Below are positions 54,827 through 64,000 of a DNA stretch of 64,000 bases, piece by piece. The first letter of the stretch is position 1; each line of letters starts with the position of its first letter. The stretch comes from Anastatus disparis (Eukaryota > Arthropoda > Insecta > Hymenoptera > Eupelmidae). The position numbers and the translations under genes were made by a program. A model generated the notes under the pieces. The model was not told where the DNA came from. It did no database searches and was given only the letters and a program-made list of their open reading frames with translations. Location of the stretch: positions 4,666,001 through 4,730,000 of the forward strand of contig JAFFSR010000369.1 of NCBI GenBank assembly GCA_017163975.1, in the 5' to 3' direction.

Positions 54827-55802
54827 TAAAAAAAAATAATATGATATATTTTTTTAAATTTATTAATTATTTAAATTATAAATTTAATATTTTTATAAAA
54901 TGTTTAATATTTTATTAAGATTAAATTTTATGAAAAAAATTTTGATATATTTCTAAAATGTAAAATTAAGTAAAAAGATATCAAACAGGAATTATAACAA
55001 AATAATCCTTTAAATCTTAAATATCTTAAATATACATTTAGATATATCAAACATTATGTTAAATTAATATAATAAAATAATTAAAAATTATTTTTTCTAA
55101 TATTTAATGTAATATTTACAAAAAATATTAAACATTATATAAAACTATTGATAATTAATAATCGAAAAATTTTGATATATTTATAAAATGTAAGAGTAAG
55201 AAAAAAGATATCAAACAGGAATTATAACAAAATAATCCTCTAAATCTTCAAAATCTTAAGTATACATTTAAATATATCAAATAATACTATTGAAAAATTT
55301 TACTAAAAAATTTATGATTTAAAAATATTTTATTAGAAATTTTCTTTTTCATTAATATTCATTATATATTTAAAATTAATAATAATAATATAAATTAAGA
55401 AAAAGTGAAAATATTTGTAAATCCATTATATATATATATATTTATTTCACATTAAAAAAATTTTAATTCAATTTACAATGATAAAAATCTAAAAGATTTA
55501 AAATGTAAGGTGGTGTAAAAACCAGCTTAATCTATATGCTATGAATAATGATTAAAATTTATTAATAATTTTTTTCAGATATTTCACATAAATAATCAAT
55601 ATTATGTATTTTTTTCATGTTTCTATGTTAATAATAAAAATTTAATGAAAAATGTACAATTGTATAATATTATGTATAATATAAAAATATATTATAATAA
55701 AAAATTTTTTATATAAAACAATGCATAAATGTTACATTTTATATTGATATGATAACTGTAATGGGGGTAGGCGAGTGGAACGAGCCGGAGGGTACCCCCC
55801 TA

Positions 55803-55803
<1 letters not shown>
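54618..55803 (+). mobile_element. Helitron-like repeat, copy 2
   Basis: Second copy of the segment at 16377-17533, starting A|TCTGTTTTAAATAAT and ending GGAGGGTACCCCCCCTAG|T-like hairpin and CTAG at 55800-55803, again followed by TA repeats. It lies downstream of the helicase remnant in the same orientation, so it could be the 3' end of the Helitron to which that helicase belonged. Confidence 0.6.

Positions 55804-55842
<39 letters not shown>
55804..55842. repeat. AT dinucleotide microsatellite
   Basis: About 19 TA units directly after the CTAG end. Confidence 0.95.
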
Positions 55843-55844
<2 letters not shown>

Positions 55845-56029
55845 TGATAAGAAAGTAATAAGGTAAGATCAATTAATAAAACGAAAATAAAATATAAAAT
55901 TAAGCTTAGCCAATCTTGCTATATTTCTTAACATTTTGACGTTACAAGTTAAATTAGTTATATTTATTATTTCATTGTTTTTTTTTTTAGAAAAAAACAG
56001 TACAAAGAAAAATATATAATAATTTCGAT

Positions 56030-56339
56030 ATGGAAAAAGTTGTAAGTGAGGTTAGGAGGGGACTTAAAGTAAGACAAGATAGCAAAAATTATAATGTGCC
56101 TTATGCTACATTATACACAAAAAGTAAAGGATATTTACCTTTGAAAACTCATCAGAAAAAAACGATCATTATTAGAAGCTCAGATTAAACAATTAGATTT
56201 AGAGATTGTTGAAAATTTGTCATGTAAAAGTCAACTGGTAAAACAAAATAAAAACTTGATTTTAGAAGAAAAAATAATTAGAGATAAATTAAAGAATATC
56301 AAGCCTAAAAAAATAATTAAAAAAGAAAAAGTAGACTGA
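56030..56339 (+). pseudogene. Pipsqueak-type HTH plus coiled coil remnant
   Basis: ATG 56030 begins MEKVVSEVRRGLKVRQDSKN followed by YNVPYATLYTKSKG, the pattern of a pipsqueak helix-turn-helix as in the N-terminus of pogo/Tigger transposases. After a frame change near 56160 the sequence continues as a Lys/Glu-rich coiled coil (EAQIKQLDLEIVENL, KLKNIKPKK) to TGA 56337-56339. The two parts are often fused in transposon or transposon-derived proteins. The catalytic domain is absent. Confidence 0.6.
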
Positions 56340-56366
56340 TTAAAAATATGTAATTTATTAAAAATT

Positions 56367-56859
56367 AGGAGCCACGGTGGCTCAGGGGCTGGAACATCCG
56401 ACTCTCACCCAGAGGGCCGGGGTTCGAGTCCCGGTGAGGGCGAGATTTTTTCCATTTTTAATTAAAAGTGGAGAATTTTTCGGACTCATTGACACCGTGG
56501 TGGACCACCCCCGAATGATTTTCCGCGGTTTTAACAAAAACCGCAGATAATTATTCGAGGGCCGGTAAGGCAGAATGCGACTGCTCCACTACTATAGTTG
56601 AGCCGGAACGTTTTACCGGGTTGGTGTGAGCTCTCGATGCGCTTAAAAGAATGGGTAGAGCGAGTCTCCCCGCCTCAGTAGGCCTGCACGGGTACGCGAA
56701 CACCTTTCGGGGTAAAAAGGTATGGTTTCGAACGCGAAAACACCGGAAAACACAGGTGGTCGAGGTTTAAAAAAGGAACAGATGTAAAAAATCTATACGG
56801 GGTAAGGTAAACTATAGAACAAAGAACAAAAGAAAATCTATAGAAGTCTTATTGTATAT
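56367..56859 (+). mobile_element. tRNA-derived SINE
   Basis: The head (56368-56445) has polymerase III box A-like TGGCTCAGGGGCTGG and a perfect box B GGTTCGAGTCC inside a stable CCGGG/CCCGG T-arm. An unrelated GC-rich body of about 380 bp follows (CCGCGGTTTTAACAAAAACC hairpin; TGAGCCGGAACGTTTTACCG). TATTAAAAATT at 56356-56366 and 56860-56870 is an 11-bp target duplication. The anticodon arm does not fold canonically, so it is a SINE rather than a tRNA gene. Confidence 0.82.
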
Positions 56860-56870
56860 TATTAAAAATT

Positions 56871-57406
56871 TTATAGTTTTAAGCAGTAACTATGCACTAT
56901 TTTTGAATATTTTAATAATGAATCGTTTTCCTTGTATTCATGAATGTATACGTACTTAATTTATATTTAAATATGTTGTTTAAGGCTGCAATTTTAGTTT
57001 CAATTATTATTATTTAATATAAAATTTAATATCTGTACAAGATTTAACTTTATAAAATAAAGTTATCTTAAAAAATAAATAAATTTATGCATCCTAGTTT
57101 CCAGAATTTAATTTTATCAATAAATGGTTCTTCCCTTGATTAATAATTGGTTTCTAACCTAAAATGTTGATCAATAATTGGTTCTTAGGATGCTTAAAAT
57201 AAAATAGAAACTGAAAAATATTTATCGCATAAAATGAATAAAATTAATTATTTTCGATAAATAAGTACTATATTTTCTAACGAAATAGGTTTTATATAAT
57301 TTTATTTATTAAAAATTAAATATCTGTAACAATAATTAAGGCAATCAAATTCCAGGACCTCCAGCTCAAATCATCACTAAGCCTTTATTAAACAAATTGA
57401 CTTACC
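56871..57406. other. AT-rich sequence, nothing recognised
   Basis: GATCAATAATTGGTTCT-like text occurs twice near 57130-57190. Otherwise nothing was recognised. Confidence 0.4.
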
Positions 57407-58300
57407 TTTAAGGTATTTCTATCGCGCAAACAGTTTATGTTCGTTTTGTTTCAAATTTGGCCCAAGGCTTTATAATGCCTTTATTCATCTTCTGTGAAAA
57501 TTTCAGTCATTTCTTGTGTGTGGTTTGATTTTTATCGCACTTCAAAGTTTTGGTTTTTAACATGGAAAAGATAGGGCATCATTCGTTATGCGATCTTTTT
57601 GAAGTTGTTTATGACGACTATTTTATAACCGTATGTTAAAATTATTTAATTTTTCATTTATTAAAAGATTATCTGACGAAAATTTTTATACTTTAAAATT
57701 TTTTGTTGTTGTGTTTAGTTCGTGAGAAAAGTGCGTGGGAAGATACGTATTTTTTGCGAATGGTTTCGATTCGTCTTGTATCGACAACGTTGCAACTCGC
57801 GCACTCTCTTTTTTTCTCTATATGTCAATTTTTGTAATCATTTTCTACAGCATTTGAAAATAAACTACTGACAAATAATAAGTACTGCATAAAATTTAAA
57901 AATCTTATAGTGAATTTATAAAAATATTGAAAGAAATTAATAAAAATTTAGTGAAATTAAAAATGAATTAATAAATTTCAATAATTATTTTGTATAAAAA
58001 AACACATTTAAATATTTTAATTTATATTTATTACTTGTAAAATATTATTTTTAAATCTTTTAATAATTTTACTACATAACAAAGCGGCAAAACTTTAATA
58101 ATTCATAAATTCATGAATTAAGGAAATACATTCATAACCATCAATTCCAATCATAACCAACAATTCAAAACAATATGACATTTAAATGTTTATTATCGAG
58201 TGCTACGCTGTTGCTACGTTTTTATTTATACAAATTCTCATCTTCTATCTCACTCGCACAAACATAGCGTTCTCTCTCATCTCGATAGAAATACCTTAAA
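57407..58300. mobile_element. TIR element, TTTAAGGTATTTCTATCG ends
   Basis: An 18-bp perfect terminal inverted repeat bounds 894 bp of non-coding AT-rich DNA. The ends resemble those of the MITE at 37 kb (TTTAAGGTAGTACTATCG), suggesting one superfamily. The target duplication is unclear because TACC lies near both ends but offset by one base. Confidence 0.6.
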
Positions 58301-58954
58301 ATACCTCAATAGCCCTGAAGAAATCCATGGGATGTATTTAACAGGGAAATGAAAAAAAACGTATATATAATTTATCAGTTTCAACTTAAATTATTAACGC
58401 TGTATTCACTGTAGCATGGGAGCTCAGCAATTCGAAATTCCACCTGTGATCAATTAATGACGGTGAAATTTGCTCCAGTATGCTGAATCGTGGTTGATGT
58501 TTATTCCTGTATCAACCATACAATATAAAATAACAATTGATATTTTATTTGTCAAGTATTTTGTATAAAAGTATTAAATACGTATAACAAGCCATGTAGA
58601 GATTCCGAGTAAACAGCTCATTATTGTAGCTTTTTTGTAACTCATTAATTATAAAAATATTCCAATATTAGCCGAAGATCGTTGAATACTCTAGCAAATG
58701 TAATATGCATGTGAAAAAAGCTTGCATAAATTATTCACACTCCTGAAAAATTCCATATTATAAGCGTTTAAAAGATGTATACTTGATATACTCATATTTC
58801 ATACAAGTTCTTAGAAATAGCCCTAGCATCAATCGCATTAGACGTGCATGTGGAATAAGTATGATATGATATAACCTAGCTATTAAGACGTTTTCCATGA
58901 TTCGGTATTAGTAATATACGCAACAAGTGACATACGAAGGGATAATACTGATAG
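58301..58954. other. Unassigned AT-rich sequence
   Basis: No gene or repeat boundary recognised. Confidence 0.4.
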
Positions 58955-59124
58955 GGGTCGATGTTTTTTGCGCGAGCAGTAGAAAGTTAAGGGCACGCTT
59001 GCGCGCCCGAGATTATCTGCTGCTCAAGCAAAGAACATTGAACCCTGCAAATATTGACCCGACGTGAGTTACATGTTGCGTAGATTGTTTTATGCTGTTG
59101 TAAGCAGTTAGAGGAACTATAAAA
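58955..59124. repeat. Hairpin plus shared tail, copy 1
   Basis: GGGTCGATGTTTTTTGCGCG / AAGAACATTGAACCC and GAGCAGTAGA / TCTGCTGCTC form a long imperfect hairpin (58955-59044). It is followed by TTGCGTAGATTGTTTTATGC and GAGGAACTATAA, also found after the hairpin at 61001-61130. Probably two related small elements. Confidence 0.55.
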
Positions 59125-59419
59125 TTATAAATATATAATTTAATACATTTTTCACATTTTTTCAATGTATATTTGATGAATTTATGAAATGCGAAAGAAG
59201 CAATTTCGTAGAATTTAAAGAAGCATGGAACAGACAGGCTCGTCTGCGCGCGCAAGCGCCACATGTTGTCATGTGACGCTTCGATAAACAAAGCAAGCGA
59301 TACTTACTGCGTTGGGATATACAAATTTTTAATTCACAATTATTTTAATATTTTTCTTTGATTTACTAAATATGATAGATACATCTGTTTATAAAATCTT
59401 TTTTTTCTGTTATATTTGT

Positions 59420-60150
59420 TTGTACTTGTGAATATGAATGTACACTTGGCGGAAAGGATATTTTTCCGAATGTGTACCTCAAATGGCAGCGCTGCACTGA
59501 AAGAACTTTTTGTATGCTGTATGCCAAAGCGTGAGGGCGCAGTATACTACAAGTTTACGGGAGACAGAAAAACAAATGTTGGCGTTTTAAAAGCCAACCG
59601 ATATCAGCCAGCCGTGCGCGCGCAACTCATAAGTAACTTTTGGCATTCAAAACGCCAACATAATTATTGCTGTTCACCGCTGAGTATGAGCGGACTGTAT
59701 ACCTCCCCTCTTGGTTGGCAGTTCGCTAAGACATCTATCCGTGTGCATATTTTACCACAGACATAAGAAAACTTTGAATTATGCATTGAGTTTCGCATCA
59801 TGATTATTTTGTTTTTTTTTTTCTTATAGCTTATTCATACAAAATTCAAATGATAACAACTTAAACTTTAATGCTTATATAATTTAAATTCATAATATTA
59901 GATTCTATATGATTATTGAACTAAGAAATAAAAATTTTATTTAATAAAATTATAATTAGGATCATGAAAAAAGGAACTAATATTGTTTGTTTACTAAAAT
60001 TATGTCATTAGGTAATAAGTAACGATGGAGTGAAATTTGCTCTATAATTTGAAATTGTCTTATGCATGTGGTAAAATATGCAATGTTGCCATTTGAGGTT
60101 AACATTCAGAAAAATATCCTTTCGGCCAAGTGTACAAACTTGTAACTGAA
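59420..60150. mobile_element. Foldback element with about 70-bp arms
   Basis: Left arm 59420-59493 (TGTACACTTGGCGGAAAGGA, ACCTCAAATGGCA) pairs with right arm about 60075-60145 (TGCCATTTGAGGT, TCCTTTCGGCCAAGTGTACA). A second pair inside, ATGTTGGCGTTTT at 59577 and AAAACGCCAACAT at 59649, makes an inner stem. The 116-residue ORF at 59416-59766 overlaps these palindromes and is not called as a gene. Confidence 0.65.
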
Positions 60151-60359
60151 AAGTTTGAAAATTTTTTTATTTCCCTTATAATTTTACAAGTTTTATGTTT
60201 ATTCTATTTTTTTCACTGTATTACTTTCACTGTCATTATTTTTTTCACTATTAACTCTAAATTTTATAATTAAATAAATCATTATGAACCATTATTTATT
60301 TAATGTATATTTTTTAAAATGTATTAAATACAAAAAAGACCATTATGAAGTTTGAATAA

Positions 60360-61000
60360 GCGCGGGACTCAACTATGCGGCGCCGATCGTCTAACGCGTC
60401 TGCTTATGTTCTCACGCTTACACTACTATTCTTTCCAAACACATCGGCGCTAACATCATATTGAAGCTCTTAACTGTATTCCAACTTACTATAAGCATAT
60501 TGAGTGTTTCCCCGAGGATATACTACTTCTTCATATATCCCCAGAGACATAAGCTGACAGCAAATATACTTTAGTACAAAATATCACAAACAAAATACAA
60601 CGACGGTGCGAGCGCAGCTATAAGAGACCTCAATACCCAATTGACTAGCCTACTGCATAAGGCGTCCTCTTACTGCTTACTACAGCATAAACGAATATAT
60701 ATAACCTGGTATACGCATATCAATAGCTAGGTATCAGCTTACAGTAGTATTCTCGGTATGCATATACGTATAAATAACCGAGCTATTAACATGCACACAA
60801 AAACACCTTGGTACGTAATTTCGGTATAGTAACCTCGGTACGCATACACGCATAAATAACCAAGCTATTTACACGCGCATACTCACCGTACTATAAACAG
60901 CTCGGTATACTAGCATATTAACCACGGTAAATATACACCGCCATATAAACAGCTCGGTATACTCGCATATTAACCGCGGTGTATATTAGCTGTATACGTG
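60360..61000. repeat. Minisatellite-like region, CTCGGTATR and ACCGAGCTATT motifs
   Basis: Motifs such as CTCGGTATACTCGCATATTA and AAACAGCTCGGTATAC recur from about 60700 to 60985; the clearest pair is 52 bp apart (around 60900 and 60952). Units contain self-complementary CGGTATACCG-like parts. No gene. Confidence 0.55.
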
Positions 61001-61170
61001 ACTTGAGCGTACGTAGGATGAATATAGACGAGGCTAATATTTTTCGATTGACTAGTAGTTGATCGAGACTGACTACTGCTCAATCGGCAAATATTAGTCG
61101 AGACCATGTTCATCCTTCGTACGCCCAAGTTGCGTAGATAATTTTATGTCGTTGTAGGCTAAATGAGGAA
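61001..61170. repeat. Hairpin with 59-nt arms plus shared tail, copy 2
   Basis: ACTTGAGCGTACGTAGGATG (61001) pairs with CATCCTTCGTACGCCCAAGT (ending 61130), and GACTAGTAGT with ACTACTGCTC-like text around a 12-nt loop. The tail from 61130 (TTGCGTAGAT, TTTTATGTCGTTGTAG, GAGGAACTATAA) matches that at 59078-59124. Confidence 0.65.
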
Positions 61171-61984
61171 CTATAACAAAATTGATTTAAAATAAAAAAA
61201 GCACTTAACACACTACACATTAAATCCAACATATTAATGCGTTCGATTGAATAATTTCAATCGAATCGCCATAACATTTTTATTTACGTAACACTTTTTT
61301 TATCAATTTAAATTATTTTTATGTTTTTAACATTGATAAATAATATATTAATGTTTCTTCAGAATTTTTCGATAATATGTCAAAATCAGTTGCTGTCGCT
61401 CTTTCATTTGTTTTTCATTTGTCAACATGAATCTTGAATTTTTTCGCATTGCTGTTCGGATAATCCAGAATTTTTTTATGGTTCAGAAAATGTCGAAGTC
61501 AGCTGTAAGCATAGGTGCGCTCGCGTCACACGGTCTACCTAAGTTGACTAGTCTGAACACATATAATCCATACGACTTTGGGTTCGTATGGAAAGCTTTT
61601 ATACGTTACTGAAAGCGTATAGAAACATTTGAACATAGTTGAGAGACGAACCAAAACGTACGCAATGTCAATACAAATTTGGCTGGGTCTACAGATATTT
61701 AGCCGAATTTGGCCTACGACGACATAAACACTAATAAATGGCCGCGCAGTTCACCCGCATATACATACTTTGGTATACGGGTGTAGGTAACGAGGTGTAC
61801 GTGTATAAAAATAGCTCGGTATGCACATATGAACGCACATATATTACGTGTGTCATGTTGATAATTTTATACTCGTCTCAAAGCTCATCTGCATGTGTTC
61901 CTAAGTGCATCATGTATGTCCTCATGAAACTACTGAAACTTTAATTATGACGTGCGATCAAACTTTATTTATTTAAACTAAAAA
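61171..61984. other. Unassigned sequence
   Basis: Two short ORFs (61427-61612 and 61738-61944) lack any recognisable motif; I do not call them. The 61740-61830 part repeats the CTCGGTATGCA text of the minisatellite. Confidence 0.4.
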
Positions 61985-63745
61985 AACGCTGCTAAGTGCT
62001 TTGGCGGAATGCTTTCTCATAGAGTTCTTTGAGTTTCATTAATTTTTTTATATTTATTTAAATGTCATTTTAATATTAAAAAATTGTCTAACATTAATAT
62101 TTACTCATATTGTACTTTATAAATTTCGAACATATACGCTAGCTGTTTGCTTTTTCAACATTTATAATTTATTTTAAATCATCAAGTTATACAAAAAAAT
62201 TTGTTCTATTGAAAAAATGATATAATGTAGTAATAAAAAGAATGATGACAACAAAATTTCTAATCTTTATAAAATGCAATCATATTTATATATAAATACA
62301 GTTCATGTTTATGGCTCTATAAAAAAAACTACTCTATGAATACCAATTTTCAATAGCTTCCCGTCTAGTTATACAAAAACATAGATGGTATACAAAATTT
62401 GAAGCAAATCCATCGAGTAATTTTCGAGATCTAACTGGTTAAATAAATGACATTTTTTTTCAAAATTTCTTTTTCAAAATTTCAAAAATGCTCTAAAATT
62501 AAAACTACGCTATGAAAATCAATTTTTGAAAATTTCCCTTCTTTTGGCAGTCGCAAATAATTTCCCTGCAATTTTTAGAGCAAATCTATCGAGTACTTTA
62601 CATAGAATAAAAAAAAATAAGAAAAGAAGAATCGAAATTTTTTTTTAAATCTTTAAAATTCTTTAAAATTGTAACCACACTAAGAAAATTAGTTTTCAAA
62701 AGCTTATTTTTTTCAGACAATAGCGAATTAATTGTATAAAAATTTTGGAGAAAATTTATAGTATGGTTTACGCAAAATAGAAAATAAATGAGAAATAAAC
62801 ATTTTTTTGAAAATTTTCAAAGTGCTCTAAAATTAAAACTGCACTGAGAAAATTAGTTTTCCAAAGCTTGTTTTCTTCAGACAGTAGCGAATAAATTGCA
62901 TACAAATTTTGGAGCAAATCTATCAAATGGTTTTCGTAAAATAGAAAAAAATTAAAAATAAAAATTTTTTAAAAAATTTTAAAAATGCTCTAAAATTAAA
63001 AGTGCGCTAAGAAAATTAGTTTACAAAATTTTTTATACTTTTGGCAGTCGAAATTAAGTTTCATACAAATTTTTGAACAAATTCTTCGAGTAGTTTACGT
63101 AAAATACAAAAAAAATGAAAAATCGAAATTTTTTTAAAATTCTTAAAATGATTCTAAAAAAAAACTACTCTAAGGAAGCCAATTCTCAATAGCTTCCACA
63201 CCAGTTCATCAAAAAATTGAATTGTATGGAAAATTTAAAGTAAATCCATCGAGTAGTTTTTAAGATTTTATTGGCTTAATAAATAGAAACATTTTTTTTT
63301 AAATTTCAAAATGCTCTAAAATTAAAACTAAGCTAAGAGAATCAGTTTTTAAAAATTTATTTTATCCGGGCAATCACAAATAAATTCCATGCAAATTTTG
63401 AAGCAAATTCATCGAGTAGTAAACAAAAAAAAACCAAAAAACGAAAAATCAAATTTTTTTTTTTTTTTTTAAAACCTTCAAAATGAAAACTACACTAGAA
63501 GAACCAATTATCAATAGCTTCCCAGCAATTTAGTCACAAAACTAAATTCCATGCAAAATTAGAAGCAAATCCATCGAGTAGCTCTCGAGATACAGTTTAC
63601 TAACTGAATTCATACATCCACACACACACACACACACACACATACATACAGACATTTTCTGGAAACCACTTTTTTCGACTCACCGAGTTCAAATATGTAC
63701 AAATTAATGAAAATAGAAAAAAAAATTTTTTATCGATACAATGCT
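61985..63745 (-). repeat. 1.8-kb dispersed repeat, copy B (inverted)
   Basis: Inverted counterpart of 35070-36990. CCACTTTTTTCGACTCACCG near 63667 and the CA microsatellite at 63621-63645 match the TG end of copy A, and TTGGCGGAATGCTTTCTCAT near 62002 matches its other end. Copy B is about 150 bp shorter. Confidence 0.75.
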
Positions 63746-64000
63746 TTCTCTATGAGAAAGCAAAATGAGTTTAAAATCGCATAAATCTTCATTATGCTAA
63801 TTAAAATAAATATTGCCATATTTTATAGAATTACTTTCAACAGGGAATAAAATTTCATAAAAAATTCATGATATAATGTTTATGAAATAACCTCACTTAA
63901 ACTTTAAAGTATAAAAAAAGCTTCTGAAAACATTTATTGTCTAAAATAGCGAAAGTGTAATATATGATTTTAAAACCATTATTTTATTCAGAATATAGAA

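Noticed and set aside
56368..56445. Possible functional tRNA gene
   Set aside because: Box A and B are good, but the anticodon arm is not canonical and the sequence continues into a SINE body with flanking target duplication.
59416..59766. 116-residue plus-strand ORF
   Set aside because: It overlaps the arms and inner palindrome of a foldback element, so its openness is explained by non-coding sequence.

Overview
The window is 64 kb of AT-rich, gene-poor DNA from an animal nucleus. It is most likely from an insect: the retrotransposon families are arthropod types, the primer-binding site matches an insect-style tRNA-Tyr, and promoters have the TATA plus TCAGT layout. I cannot name the species. 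I see no ordinary host gene with confidence. Almost everything recognisable is a mobile element, and many elements are inserted into one another.

1-10 kb: the right part of a Polinton/Maverick (adintovirus-like endogenous virus), all genes on the plus strand. In order: the end of a protein-primed DNA polymerase B (cut by the window edge), packaging ATPase, a 422-residue conserved Polinton protein, chromodomain integrase, minor capsid (penton) protein, a basic Gly-rich core-type protein, double-jelly-roll major capsid protein, a conserved Polinton protein, adenain-type protease, a protein with a possible PC4-like domain, and two tiny ORFs that both begin with an N-myristoylation signal. Polymerase, ATPase, integrase, penton and major capsid genes carry stops or frameshifts; the other late genes are open.

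10-24 kb: AT-rich sequence with decayed tandem repeats, a LINE endonuclease scrap, one copy of a 1.16-kb Helitron-like repeat, a 1.24-kb solo LTR sitting in an AT microsatellite, and two large foldback (inverted-repeat) elements, one with arms near 1 kb. 24-27.5 kb: a 5'-truncated LINE reverse transcriptase split by a 1,064-bp foldback element whose TA target duplication is directly visible. 30-34 kb: a decayed transposon ORF, a small TIR element and a broken piggyBac transposase that keeps its three catalytic aspartates. 34.8-37.6 kb: a 1.9-kb repeat (second copy inverted at 62-63.7 kb) and a TTAA-flanked MITE.

38-56 kb: a nested stack. A Pif1/Helitron-type helicase remnant was entered by a small MITE, by a complete 6,518-bp BEL/Pao retrotransposon with two indistinguishable 451-bp LTRs and a GTATA target duplication, and at its right side by an 8.8-kb element with CACAG termini that carries two genes: an intron-containing partner gene and a large transposase. 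The second Helitron-like repeat copy, a pipsqueak-type HTH remnant and a tRNA-derived SINE with an 11-bp target duplication follow. 57-64 kb holds TIR and foldback elements, strong hairpins, a minisatellite and the inverted 1.8-kb repeat.

The genes cooperate only within each element: replication and capsid functions in the Polinton, Gag and Pol in the BEL element, and partner plus transposase in the CACAG element.
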